NCBI RefSeq assembly: GCF_004402535.1
Contig: NZ_SOEY01000034.1
Span: 1 to 64,000 of the forward strand
Direction of reading: 5' to 3'
Length of the DNA stretch: 64,000 nucleotides
From: Cryobacterium glaciale
GTDB lineage: Bacteria; Actinomycetota; Actinomycetes; Actinomycetales; Microbacteriaceae
Below, in pieces: positions 23,264 to 31,820 of this stretch. The notes beneath the pieces were generated by a model that was not told where the DNA came from, searched no databases, and worked only from the letters and a program-made list of their open reading frames with translations. Each line of letters starts with the position of its first letter. Position 1 is the first letter of the stretch. Position numbers and translations under genes: made by a program.

Positions 23264-24289
23264 GTGGAACTCGCTCTCCCCCTCTGGTTCGAAGTTGGAT
23301 CACTCGTCGTCCTGACCCTGGTTCTGGTCGCCGACCTGCTCATCGTCTACAAGCGCCCGCACGTTCCGAGCATGCGCGAAGCCGGCCTCTGGGTGGCCTT
23401 CTATGTCGGCCTGGCCTTGATCTTTGCCCTGCTGATGCTCGTGCTCGGCGACGCCGAACACGCCGGCCAATTCCTGGCCGGCTGGCTCACCGAATACAGC
23501 CTCTCGATCGACAACCTGTTCGTCTTCGTGATCATCATGGCCCGGTTCTCGGTACCGCGGAAATATCAGCAGGAAGTGCTGATGGTGGGCATCATCATCG
23601 CCCTTCTGCTGCGCGGGATCTTCATTCTGCTCGGCGCCCAGCTGATCGAAAGCTACAGCTGGATCTTCTACATCTTCGGCGCGTTCCTGTTCTACACCGC
23701 CGTCAAACAGGCATTGTCGTCGGAGGAGGAAACCGAAGACAAGGAAAACGCGGTCATTCGTCTGCTGCGCCGCCGTATTCGTATCTCGTCGGAATTCGAC
23801 GGCTCCAAGGTGCGCACGCAGATCGACGGCAGGAGGGTCTTCACCCCGATGCTCATCGTGTTCATCGCGATCGGCACCACCGACCTCATCTTCGCGCTCG
23901 ACTCGATCCCCGCGATCTTCGGCATCACCCAAAGCCCGTTCATCGTGTTCACCGCCAATATCTTCGCCCTTATGGGCCTGCGCCAGCTGTACTTTCTGCT
24001 CGGTGGCCTGCTGGAACGCCTCGAATACCTCAAGTACGGCATTGCGGTCATTCTCGGCTTCATCGGCGTGAAGCTCGTGCTGCACGCGATGCACGAAAAC
24101 GAATTGCCGTTCATCAACGGTGGCGAGCACATTCTGTGGGCGCCCGAGATCGGCACCTGGACCTCGCTCGGCGTGATCATCGGTAGCATGGCCGTGGCCA
24201 CCGTGGCGAGCCTGATCAAAGCCCGTCATGATGCCACGAAGCACGGGCACACGCTGGCCGAGCAGATCTCGGTTGACGCTAAGGAATGA
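23264..24289 (+). CDS. TerC/Alx-family integral membrane protein, probable metal-ion transporter
   Basis: A 341-residue protein with eight to nine membrane segments. The two conserved acidic motifs of the family are present: EYSLSIDNLFVFVIIMARF (about residue 80) and FALDSIPAIFGITQSPFIVF (about residue 210). A charged cytosolic loop (SSEEETEDKENAVIRLLRRR) separates the halves. GTG 23264 has AAAGG six bases before it. Named for tellurite resistance, TerC-like proteins in several bacteria export Mn2+, often with the same riboswitch, which makes Mn efflux the best guess here. Confidence 0.9.
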   Translation: MELALPLWFEVGSLVVLTLVLVADLLIVYKRPHVPSMREAGLWVAFYVGLALIFALLMLVLGDAEHAGQFLAGWLTEYSLSIDNLFVFVIIMARFSVPRKYQQEVLMVGIIIALLLRGIFILLGAQLIESYSWIFYIFGAFLFYTAVKQALSSEEETEDKENAVIRLLRRRIRISSEFDGSKVRTQIDGRRVFTPMLIVFIAIGTTDLIFALDSIPAIFGITQSPFIVFTANIFALMGLRQLYFLLGGLLERLEYLKYGIAVILGFIGVKLVLHAMHENELPFINGGEHILWAPEIGTWTSLGVIIGSMAVATVASLIKARHDATKHGHTLAEQISVDAKE

Positions 24290-24326
24290 TTGATCGAGGC
24301 CGGGCGCCGGCGTATGGGGGCTTCTC

Positions 24327-25118
24327 ATGACTCTGGTCCAGCAGAGCACGATGGAACTTTCCACCGCGACGGCCCGCCTCGTCTTCAGTGCCCGCAGCGA
24401 TGTCGGCAGCGTGCGCAAGGTCAACGAAGACAGCATCCTCGCGCAGTCCCCGGTCTTCCTGGTTGCCGACGGTATGGGCGGCCACGCCCAGGGTGAGGTC
24501 GCCAGCCAAACCGTGCTGCGTGTTTTCGACGAACACATCGCGCGCGACCTGCCGTCGACGCCGGAACGCATCCTCGACGCCATCCATTCCTCGAACGATG
24601 CCGTGCGGGATCTCAGCGCAGCCGATGACTACGGCACGGCCGTGTCGGGCACGACCCTCGCCGGCATCGCCTTCGTCGACGCGGGTGATGATGTCAGCTA
24701 CCACTGGATGGCCTTCAACGTCGGTGATTCTCGCGTCTACACCTGGACCGACGGCGTTCTGACCCAGCTGTCGGTCGACCATTCCGCCGTGCAGGAGATG
24801 GTGGACGCCGGGCTGATCTCGGTCGAAGACGCCGAGAAGCACCCCGAGCGCAACGTCATCACCCGGGCCATCGGCGCCGACGAGTTCGTCGATGCCGACG
24901 TCTGGCTGCTGCCCGCCCTGAATGAGCAGTCGTTTCTGATCTGCTCCGACGGGCTGACCAAGGAACTCGACGACGCGGCTATCGCGCGCGTGCTGGCCAT
25001 GGACATCCGTTTGGACGGTGACGAACGCAGTATCGCCGACGTTCTCGTCGATGAAGCCATCGAACACGGCGGGCGTGACAACGTGAGCGTCATCTATGTG
25101 GAGGCGGCGTTCGACTGA
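24327..25118 (+). CDS. PP2C-family serine/threonine protein phosphatase
   Basis: A 263-residue phosphatase of the PPM/PP2C family. Metal-binding motifs are FLVADGMGGHAQGEVAS (about residue 45), SGTTLAGIAF, NVGDSRVYTW and SDGLTKELDD, ending with GGRDNVSVIYVEA. No membrane segment, so it is cytosolic. In actinomycetes such enzymes reverse Ser/Thr kinases of the PknB type, but no kinase gene lies in this window. ATG 24327 follows GGGGG. It starts 38 bases after the TerC gene and may share its transcript. Confidence 0.9.
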   Translation: MTLVQQSTMELSTATARLVFSARSDVGSVRKVNEDSILAQSPVFLVADGMGGHAQGEVASQTVLRVFDEHIARDLPSTPERILDAIHSSNDAVRDLSAADDYGTAVSGTTLAGIAFVDAGDDVSYHWMAFNVGDSRVYTWTDGVLTQLSVDHSAVQEMVDAGLISVEDAEKHPERNVITRAIGADEFVDADVWLLPALNEQSFLICSDGLTKELDDAAIARVLAMDIRLDGDERSIADVLVDEAIEHGGRDNVSVIYVEAAFD

Positions 25119-25163
25119 AGTGTTCGCCGGACCGTGTGCGAGCCAGGGTGCGGGGCGAGGTGT

Positions 25164-25169
25164 TACCCT
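25164..25169 (+). promoter_or_regulatory. -10 box of the leuCD leader transcript
   Basis: TACCCT lies six bases before the leader-peptide GTG at 25176, so the transcript should begin at or next to that codon (leaderless). No clear -35 box is visible. Confidence 0.45.
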
Positions 25170-25175
25170 GAACCC

Positions 25176-25223
25176 GTGGTACTGAGCCGACTTCTTCTGT
25201 GCCGCGACGAGTCCCTGTCCTGA
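25176..25223 (+). CDS. leuL: Leucine-rich leader peptide of leuCD (attenuator)
   Basis: A 15-residue peptide (MVLSRLLLCRDESLS, GTG start) with five Leu codons, three of them consecutive (CTT CTT CTG, 25191-25199). It ends in TGA at 25221, 60 bases before leuC. The codons for the second half form one arm of a 10-bp hairpin (25202-25211 with 25231-25240). Leucine-rich leader peptides controlling leu genes by ribosome stalling are established in bacteria, including actinomycetes for leuA. The call rests on Leu content, position and the hairpin. Confidence 0.75.
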   Translation: MVLSRLLLCRDESLS

Positions 25224-25240
25224 GGCCTCCCTCGTCGCGG
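25202..25240 (+). promoter_or_regulatory. leuC leader hairpin
   Basis: CCGCGACGAG (25202-25211) and CTCGTCGCGG (25231-25240) form a perfect 10-bp stem overlapping the leader-peptide codons. There is no T-run after it, so it is not a classical terminator. A ribosome stalled at the Leu codons would block its 5' arm. CTTCTTC (25191-25197) can also pair with the leuC site GAGGAAG (25268-25274). Confidence 0.6.
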
Positions 25241-25283
25241 AGTTCGGCGTGGCTGCCATCGATTCGTGAGGAAGACGCTCAAA

Positions 25284-26744
25284 ATGACCAATGTAATACC
25301 CACTTCGCAAGTGAGTTCCAGCACCGGCCTGCGCACGCTCGCCGAGAAGGTGTGGGACAAGCACCTCGTCACCAAGGGTGAGGACGGCACGCCCGACCTG
25401 ATCTACATCGACCTGCACCTGCTGCACGAGGTCACCAGCCCGCAGGCCTTCGACGGGCTGCGCCTGGCCAACCGAAAGCTACGCCGGCCCGATCTGACCA
25501 TCGCGACCGAAGACCACAACACGCCGACCCTGGCCATCGACAAGCCGATCGCCGATCTGACCAGCCGCACCCAGATCGAGACCCTGCGACGCAACTGCGC
25601 CGAGTACGGCGTGCGGCTGCACTCGCTCGGTGACATCGAGCAGGGCATCGTGCACGTCGTCGGCCCGCAGCTCGGCCTGACCCAGCCCGGCATCACCGTG
25701 GTCTGCGGTGACTCGCACACCTCCACGCACGGCGCGTTCGGGGCGATGGCGCTCGGAATCGGCACGAGCGAGGTCGAGCACGTCATGGCCACCCAGACGC
25801 TGCCACTGAACCCGTTCAAGACCATGGCCATCACGGTCAACGGCACACTGCGCACCGGGGTCACCGCGAAGGACATCATCCTCGCCGTGATCGCGAAGAT
25901 CGGCACCGGTGGGGGAGCGGGCTACGTGCTCGAGTACCGTGGCGAGGCCATTCGTGCGCTCTCCATGGAAGGTCGCATGACCATCTGCAACATGTCGATC
26001 GAGGCCGGCGCCCGGGCCGGCATGGTCGCGCCCGACCAGACCACCTACGACTACCTCGAGGGACGTGCGCACGCGCCGCGCGGCGCCGACTGGGACGCCG
26101 CAGTCGCCTACTGGCAGACCCTGGCCACCGATGACGGTGCCAGCTTCGACGCCGAGGTGATCATCGACGCCAACGAGCTCGAACCGTTCGTCACCTGGGG
26201 TACCAACCCCGGTCAGGGCGTCTCCTTGAGCGGATCCGTGCCGAACCCCGCCGATATCGTCGACGCCAACGAGCGCTCGGCCGCCGAGCGGGCGCTGGAA
26301 TACATGGACCTCACGGCCGGCACACCGATGAAGGAGATTCGGGTCGACACCGTTTTTCTCGGTTCCTGCACCAACAGCCGGATCGAAGACCTGCGCGCCG
26401 CCGCCGAAATCATCAAGGGCAAGACCAAGGCCGAGGGACTGCGCATGATGGTCGTTCCCGGCTCGGCCCGCGTGCGCATCGAGGCCGAAGCCGAGGGGCT
26501 CGACCAGATTTTTCTCGACTTCGGAGCCGAATGGCGTTTCGCCGGCTGTTCCATGTGCCTCGGCATGAACCCCGACCAGCTCGAACCCGGCGAACGCTGT
26601 GCGTCTACCAGCAACCGCAACTTCGAGGGACGTCAGGGCAAGGGCGGGCGCACCCACCTGGTGTCGCCGCTCGTCGCGGCAGCCACGGCTATTCGCGGCA
26701 CACTCTCGGGCCCTTGGGACCTCGTTCAGGATGGAGACCAGTAG
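25284..26744 (+). CDS. leuC: 3-isopropylmalate dehydratase large subunit
   Basis: A 486-residue aconitase-family subunit that isomerises 2- to 3-isopropylmalate in leucine biosynthesis. The iron-sulfur cysteines are in [14 protein letters not shown] and [12 protein letters not shown], and substrate-binding motifs are in [14 protein letters not shown] and [11 protein letters not shown] 25284 is preceded by GAGGAAG, nine bases upstream. leuD follows after one base. Expression is probably controlled by leucine through the leader peptide upstream. Length and motifs are standard. Confidence 0.96.
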   Translation: MTNVIPTSQVSSSTGLRTLAEKVWDKHLVTKGEDGTPDLIYIDLHLLHEVTSPQAFDGLRLANRKLRRPDLTIATEDHNTPTLAIDKPIADLTSRTQIETLRRNCAEYGVRLHSLGDIEQGIVHVVGPQLGLTQPGITVVCGDSHTSTHGAFGAMALGIGTSEVEHVMATQTLPLNPFKTMAITVNGTLRTGVTAKDIILAVIAKIGTGGGAGYVLEYRGEAIRALSMEGRMTICNMSIEAGARAGMVAPDQTTYDYLEGRAHAPRGADWDAAVAYWQTLATDDGASFDAEVIIDANELEPFVTWGTNPGQGVSLSGSVPNPADIVDANERSAAERALEYMDLTAGTPMKEIRVDTVFLGSCTNSRIEDLRAAAEIIKGKTKAEGLRMMVVPGSARVRIEAEAEGLDQIFLDFGAEWRFAGCSMCLGMNPDQLEPGERCASTSNRNFEGRQGKGGRTHLVSPLVAAATAIRGTLSGPWDLVQDGDQ

Positions 26745-26745
26745 C

Positions 26746-27360
26746 ATGCAGAAATTCACGACCGTCACCGGTATCGCGGTGCCGCTCCGCCGTTCCAACG
26801 TCGACACGGACCAGATCATCCCCGCCGTGCACCTCAAGCGCGTCACGCGCACCGGCTTTGAAGACGCCCTCTTCGCGGCTTGGCGCCAGGACCCCGATTT
26901 CGTCATCAATAAGAAGGAATACCAGGGCGGGCGCGTGCTCATCGCCGGGGCCGACTTCGGCATCGGTTCCTCGCGTGAACACGCGGTCTGGGCCCTGCGC
27001 GACTACGGGTTCGACGTGGTGCTCAGCCCCCGATTCGGTGACATCTTTCGAGGCAACTCCGGCAAGCAGGGGCTGCTCGCCGGTCAGATTAGCGAAGCGG
27101 ATGCCGAAACCCTGTGGAACCTCGTCGAAGCCGCCCCCGGCATCGAGCTGACCGTGGATCTGGTGGGTAAAACCGTGCGTGTCGGCGATCTGACCGTGAA
27201 TTTCGAGATCGATGATTACACTAGATGGCGGCTGCTCGAAGGTCTTGATGACATCGGGCTGACGTTGCGTGACGAAGCGCGGATCAGTGAATTCGAAGCA
27301 ACGCGAGAGTCGTGGTTGCCCCAGACTCTTCCCGCGCGGTCCCCGGAATCAACGCACTAA
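26746..27360 (+). CDS. leuD: 3-isopropylmalate dehydratase small subunit
   Basis: A 204-residue swivel-domain partner of LeuC. Conserved segments are [15 protein letters not shown] near the start and [18 protein letters not shown] (about residue 75), which complete the active site. ATG 26746 follows GGAG and lies one base after the leuC stop, so the two subunits are made together. The C-terminus is about ten residues longer than many LeuD proteins. Confidence 0.96.
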   Translation: MQKFTTVTGIAVPLRRSNVDTDQIIPAVHLKRVTRTGFEDALFAAWRQDPDFVINKKEYQGGRVLIAGADFGIGSSREHAVWALRDYGFDVVLSPRFGDIFRGNSGKQGLLAGQISEADAETLWNLVEAAPGIELTVDLVGKTVRVGDLTVNFEIDDYTRWRLLEGLDDIGLTLRDEARISEFEATRESWLPQTLPARSPESTH

Positions 27361-27397
27361 TTTGTATTGCATCAATTTGCATTAGGACAGGTAATTT

Positions 27398-28837
27398 GTG
27401 AGCACTCTCAGTGAAGCCCGGCGTGATCAAGAGGCGCAGAACATGAATGACGCCAGGCTCAACGACGACGCGAACGAGCGGGGGAGTGCCCAGAATCACG
27501 GGGCATCCGTCGGCCTCACCGCCGACAAAATCACCATCCGTGGCGGCATCCCGCTGGTCGGCCGCATCGAGGTGAAGGGAGCGAAGAACCTCGTCACCAA
27601 GGCCATGGTCGCCGCTCTGCTCGGTGAAACCCCGAGCGTACTCAAGGACGTTCCGAACATCAGCGATGTTCGGATCGTTCGGGGGCTGCTCGAGGTGCAC
27701 GGCGTCAAGGTGACCGAGGGCGCCGAACCTGGCGACCTCATTCTCGACCCGGTCGACGTGGAGAGTGCACACTTCGCCGCCATCGACGCCCACGCCGGTT
27801 CCTCCCGCATCCCGATTCTGTTCTGCGGACCGCTGCTGCACCGGCTCGGCGAAGCGTTCATCCCCGACCTCGGCGGCTGCCGCATCGGCGACCGGCCGAT
27901 CGACTTTCACCTCGAGGTGCTGCGCAAGTTCGGCGCCGTCGTCGAAAAGCAGCCCAACGGCATCCGCATGTCGGCGCCGAACGGTCTCAAGGGCGCCAAG
28001 CTCGAGCTGCCCTACCCGAGCGTGGGGGCGACCGAGCAGGTGCTGCTCACCGCGGTGCGGGCCGATGGCCTCACCGAACTCAAGGGCGCGGCGATCGAGC
28101 CCGAGATCATGGACCTCATCAACATTCTGCAGAAGATGGGCGCGATCATCACGGTCGACACCGACCGGGTGATTCGCATCGAGGGCGTCGAACGCCTGCT
28201 GGGCTACAACCACCGTGCGTTGTTCGACCGCAACGAGGCCGCCAGCTGGGCTGCCGCTGCCCTCGCGACCGACGGTGACATCTTCGTCGGCGGTGCCCGC
28301 CAGCCCGAGATGATCACCTTCCTCAACGTGTTCCGCAAGGTCGGCGGCGCTTTTGACATCTGTGACGACGGCATCCGCTTCTATCACCCCGGCGGTGACC
28401 TCAAGCCGGTCATCATCGAAACGGATGTCCACCCCGGCTTCATGACGGACTGGCAGCAGCCGCTCGTGATCGCCCTCACCAAGGCGCACGGCACCTCGAT
28501 CGTGCACGAGACGGTCTACGAACAGCGGTTCGGCTTCGTCGACGCGCTCGTCGAAATGGGCGCGACCATTCAGATCCACAAGGAATGCCTCGGCGGCCAC
28601 CCGTGCCGCTTCGGCCAGCGCAACTTCAACCACTCGGCGGTCATCACCGGCCCGACCCAGCTGCACGGCGCCGACATCGTCGTGCCCGACCTGCGCGGCG
28701 GCTTCAGCCACCTGATCGCCGCGCTCTCGGCCGAGGGGACCTCGACGGTCAGCAACGTGGGAATCATCAGCCGCGGATACGAGAACTTCATCGGCAAGCT
28801 GCGGCTTTTGGGGGCGGACTTCGATCTCGAAGGATAA
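27398..28837 (+). CDS. murA: UDP-N-acetylglucosamine 1-carboxyvinyltransferase (MurA)
   Basis: A 479-residue EPSP-synthase-fold enzyme that adds enolpyruvate to UDP-GlcNAc, the first committed step of peptidoglycan synthesis. The nucleotide-sugar site is in GRIEVKGAKNLVTKA. The catalytic loop keeps the reactive Cys (DLGGCRIGDRPIDFH, about residue 160), so fosfomycin sensitivity at the target is expected. DLRGGFSHLIAALSAEGTS is the usual C-terminal signature. GTG 27398 follows ACAGG; about 40 N-terminal residues precede the fold, and ATG 27443 is an alternative start. Confidence 0.93.
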   Translation: MSTLSEARRDQEAQNMNDARLNDDANERGSAQNHGASVGLTADKITIRGGIPLVGRIEVKGAKNLVTKAMVAALLGETPSVLKDVPNISDVRIVRGLLEVHGVKVTEGAEPGDLILDPVDVESAHFAAIDAHAGSSRIPILFCGPLLHRLGEAFIPDLGGCRIGDRPIDFHLEVLRKFGAVVEKQPNGIRMSAPNGLKGAKLELPYPSVGATEQVLLTAVRADGLTELKGAAIEPEIMDLINILQKMGAIITVDTDRVIRIEGVERLLGYNHRALFDRNEAASWAAAALATDGDIFVGGARQPEMITFLNVFRKVGGAFDICDDGIRFYHPGGDLKPVIIETDVHPGFMTDWQQPLVIALTKAHGTSIVHETVYEQRFGFVDALVEMGATIQIHKECLGGHPCRFGQRNFNHSAVITGPTQLHGADIVVPDLRGGFSHLIAALSAEGTSTVSNVGIISRGYENFIGKLRLLGADFDLEG

Positions 28838-28844
28838 TAGGCGC

Positions 28845-29642
28845 GTGCCTGAAAATAATGACGTGCCAGCAGTTCCCGAGTCGTCCGAACCGTCAACCCG
28901 AATCCGTTCCGAGAAGAGCAGGCCGAGCGCGTTCTGGATTCTTGCCGGGCTGATCCTGCCGGTGATGAACCTCGCAGCCCGCTACGAGATCATCGACGCG
29001 CATAAGTTTCCGCGCAGTGGGGCTTTCGTGTTCGCGCCGAACCACTACAGCGAGATCGACCCCGTGGTCATGGGCGTCGTGGCGTGGAAGCTGGGCCGGC
29101 TGCCGCGGTTCCTGGCGAAGGCATCCGTTTTCAAGATTCCCGTCATCGGCTGGGTGCTGACTCGGTCGGGCCAGATTCCGGTGCAGCGCGGCGGCTCGGT
29201 GCGCGGCAGCGAACCGGTCAAGGCCGCGCAACGCCTGGTCCAGAAGGGCCAGATCGTGGTCGTCTACCCGGAGGGCTCGCTCACCCGCGATCCCGATCTA
29301 TGGCCGATGCGCGGAAAGACCGGCGCGGTGCGCATCGCGCTCGAACAGGGGATTCCGATCGTGCCGGCCGCGCACTGGGGTACCCAACACCTGATGGAGA
29401 GGTATTCCAAGAAGATCAGCCTGTTCCCCCGCAAGACCATCAGGGTGAAGATCGGCGACCCGCTCGACCTCGCCCAGTTTCGCGGCCGCAGCCTCGACAC
29501 GGCCACCCTCAACGAGGCGACCGCCGTCGTAATGGTGGCCATCACGGCACTGCTCGAAGACCTGCGCGGTGAGAAAGCCCCGGCCAAGCGCTGGAACCCG
29601 TCGGAGCACAACCAGAAAGAGACCGGTCGTTTTGAAGCCTAG
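28845..29642 (+). CDS. 1-acyl-sn-glycerol-3-phosphate acyltransferase family protein (PlsC-like)
   Basis: A 265-residue membrane-associated acyltransferase. The catalytic His-x4-Asp motif is NHYSEIDPVV (about residue 65), and the phosphate-binding motif reads VVYPEGSLTRD (about residue 145). One hydrophobic N-terminal helix (FWILAGLILPVMNLAARY) anchors it to the membrane. It starts at GTG 28845, seven bases after murA, and overlaps gpsA. Together with gpsA (sn-glycerol-3-phosphate) it points to phospholipid synthesis. Confidence 0.9.
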   Translation: MPENNDVPAVPESSEPSTRIRSEKSRPSAFWILAGLILPVMNLAARYEIIDAHKFPRSGAFVFAPNHYSEIDPVVMGVVAWKLGRLPRFLAKASVFKIPVIGWVLTRSGQIPVQRGGSVRGSEPVKAAQRLVQKGQIVVVYPEGSLTRDPDLWPMRGKTGAVRIALEQGIPIVPAAHWGTQHLMERYSKKISLFPRKTIRVKIGDPLDLAQFRGRSLDTATLNEATAVVMVAITALLEDLRGEKAPAKRWNPSEHNQKETGRFEA

Positions 29643-30783
29643 AAACCCGCAGCAGCCCAGGATCCAACCAGGCACTCGGGTGGCTGTTCTGGGGGCCGGA
29701 AGTTGGGGAACGACCTTCGCAAAAATTCTGACGGATGGCGGCGCCGACGTCGTACTCTGGGCTCGTCGCCCCGAACTGGCGCGTGAGATCTCCGAAGCGC
29801 GCCGCAACAGCGACTACCTGCCCGGCGTGAACCTGCCGATCGGCCTGCGCGCCACGAGCCGTCTCGACCTGGCCCTGGCCGGTGCCGAAATGGTCTTCGT
29901 CTCGGTGCCCAGCCAGTCGCTACGCGAAAACCTCAAGCAGGTCGAACCGTACCTGGCCGAGAACGCGATCATCATCTCGCTCATGAAGGGCGTCGAACGC
30001 TCGACCGGCATGCGCATGAGCAGCGTTATCGAAGAGGTGCTGCGCATCGACCCCGACCGGATCGCGGCGATCAGCGGACCCAACCTCGCCCTGGAAATCG
30101 CCAAGGAACAGCCCACCGGCGCCGTCGTTTCGTCATCGAGCCTCGAAACGGCGCAGGCCGTGGCCAAACTGGCCACCAACCGCTACTTTCGGTCGTACAT
30201 CAATACCGACGTCATCGGCACCGAGTTCGGTGGCGTGCTGAAGAACCTCATCGCGGTGGCGATCGGCATCGTCGACGGAGTCGGCTACGGCGAGAACACC
30301 AAGGCCTCGATCATCACCCGCGGCCTGGTCGAAATGACCGACTTCGCAGTCGCCTACGGAGCCCAGGCCGAGACCCTGGCCGGCCTGGCCGGTCTCGGCG
30401 ACCTCATCGCCACCTGCCAGTCGCCGCTGTCGCGGAACAACACAGCCGGGCGGCTGCTCGGCCAGGGCTACAGCATCAACGACGTCGTCAAGCAGATGCA
30501 GCAGACCACCGAAGGCCTCGCCTCGGTGAAGCCTGTTCTCGAACTGGCCCGCGCCAAGGGTGTGGAGATGCCGATCGTCGAACAGGTGCGCCAGGTACTC
30601 GACGGCACCCTCAACCCCCGCGACATTGCGCCGCACCTCACAACTGACTCCGGCGAACCGCAGGGCGAAAGGACACTTGACGATGCACAAGCTCACGGTG
30701 GTGCTTCTCTTTGGGGGGCGTTCCAGCGAACATTCGATCAGCTGCGCCACGGCCGGCGGAGTGCTGGCGGCCCTCGACCCTGA
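29632..30783 (+). CDS. gpsA: NAD(P)+-dependent glycerol-3-phosphate dehydrogenase
   Basis: A 383-residue enzyme making sn-glycerol-3-phosphate from dihydroxyacetone phosphate for phospholipids. The dinucleotide fold is VAVLGAGSWGTTFAKIL, followed by VSVPSQSLRE, the catalytic Lys region GVLKNLIAVAIGIVDG and AGLGDLIATCQSPLSRN. TTG 29632 is preferred: GAAAGAG lies just upstream and it overlaps the plsC-like stop. Odd: the frame runs 101 bases into ddl, giving an unusual ~50-residue C-terminal tail after the normal family end. Confidence 0.92.
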   Translation: MKPRNPQQPRIQPGTRVAVLGAGSWGTTFAKILTDGGADVVLWARRPELAREISEARRNSDYLPGVNLPIGLRATSRLDLALAGAEMVFVSVPSQSLRENLKQVEPYLAENAIIISLMKGVERSTGMRMSSVIEEVLRIDPDRIAAISGPNLALEIAKEQPTGAVVSSSSLETAQAVAKLATNRYFRSYINTDVIGTEFGGVLKNLIAVAIGIVDGVGYGENTKASIITRGLVEMTDFAVAYGAQAETLAGLAGLGDLIATCQSPLSRNNTAGRLLGQGYSINDVVKQMQQTTEGLASVKPVLELARAKGVEMPIVEQVRQVLDGTLNPRDIAPHLTTDSGEPQGERTLDDAQAHGGASLWGAFQRTFDQLRHGRRSAGGPRP

Positions 30784-31780
30784 GCGTTACACGATCATTC
30801 CGGTCGGAATCACCGGGGACGGCGCGTTTGTTCTCGAAGACAACGATCCGGCCAAATTCGTTCTCACCGCGCAGGCGCTGCCCGTCGTCGCCGACAACGG
30901 CACGCGGGTGCGCTGGCCGCAGAGCGCGTCGAGCCGGGAACTGACCGTCGTCGACGCGTCGGGTGAGCGATCGTTGGGCTCCGTTGATCTTATATTCCCG
31001 ATTTTGCATGGACCGTTCGGCGAGGACGGCACCATCCAGGGCATGCTCGACCTGCTGGGCCTGCCCTACGTCGGGTCGGGGGTGCTGGCATCCGCTTTGG
31101 GGATGGACAAGCACTTCGCAAAGAGTGTGTTTCAGCAGGCGGCCCTGCCTGTTGCGCCGTGGCGCACAGTCACAGCGGATGACTGGGCGCAGGCTCCCGG
31201 GATGGCCTATGCCGCCCTCGAACAGCTCGGCCTGCCCGCCTTCGTGAAGCCGGCCCGCGCCGGGTCGAGCGTGGGCGTTAGCAAGGTATCGACACCAGCC
31301 CAGCTGGCCGAGGCCATGACGGTCGGCCTGGCCGAAGACACCAAGGTGCTCATCGAATCCGGGCTCGTCGGTCGGGAGCTGGAGATTGCCGTGCTGCAGG
31401 GCCGTCCGGGGGAGCGGACGCGCGCCTCCGTGGCCGGCGAGGTCGTCGTCACCGGCCGGGACTTCTATGACTTCGCGGCGAAGTACCAGGGCGCGCCGGG
31501 GGTCGACCTGGTCTGCCCTGCGCCCCTGGCGGCGGCAGAACTGGCCGAGGTGCAGCGTCTCGCCATCGCCGCGTTCGAGGCGATTGGCGGCGCAGGACTG
31601 GCCCGGGTGGACTTCTTCCTGACGGCTGCCGGCTGGGTGATCAACGAGATCAACACCATGCCCGGCTTCACGAGCATCTCGATGTTCCCGAGCTGTTGGC
31701 TGGCGAGCGGCTACACCTACCCCGAGCTGATCGACGAACTCATCGCGGTGGCCTTAGCCCACGCCCACCACGGTTCCTGA
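30683..31780 (+). CDS. ddl: D-alanine--D-alanine ligase
   Basis: A 365-residue ATP-grasp ligase that makes the D-Ala-D-Ala dipeptide of peptidoglycan. Motifs are LLFGGRSSEHSISCATA at the N-terminus, HGPFGEDGTIQGMLDL, the ATP-grasp segment FVKPARAGSSVGVSKV and the metal site INEINTMPGFTSISMFPS. The Phe/Tyr context is typical of vancomycin-sensitive ligases that join two D-Ala. ATG 30683 has AAAGGA nine bases before it and lies inside the gpsA frame. Confidence 0.95.
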   Translation: MHKLTVVLLFGGRSSEHSISCATAGGVLAALDPERYTIIPVGITGDGAFVLEDNDPAKFVLTAQALPVVADNGTRVRWPQSASSRELTVVDASGERSLGSVDLIFPILHGPFGEDGTIQGMLDLLGLPYVGSGVLASALGMDKHFAKSVFQQAALPVAPWRTVTADDWAQAPGMAYAALEQLGLPAFVKPARAGSSVGVSKVSTPAQLAEAMTVGLAEDTKVLIESGLVGRELEIAVLQGRPGERTRASVAGEVVVTGRDFYDFAAKYQGAPGVDLVCPAPLAAAELAEVQRLAIAAFEAIGGAGLARVDFFLTAAGWVINEINTMPGFTSISMFPSCWLASGYTYPELIDELIAVALAHAHHGS

Positions 31781-31787
31781 CCCCTCG

Positions 31788-31820
31788 CTGGTCGAGGCGT
31801 GAGGGACGAGCGATCGAGAC
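31788..31820. repeat. REP-like intergenic element (degenerate)
   Basis: The sequence CTGGTCGAGGCG...CGATCGAGAC between two convergent stop codons resembles the GGTCGAG...TCGAGAC intergenic repeats common in Micrococcales. Only one copy is visible and its arms pair poorly, so it may be a decayed copy. Confidence 0.35.

Noticed and set aside
23300-24583. Reverse-strand frame of about 430 codons opposite the TerC gene
   Set aside because: The composition is His/Asp/Glu-rich, as expected from reading hydrophobic codons backwards; no ribosome site.
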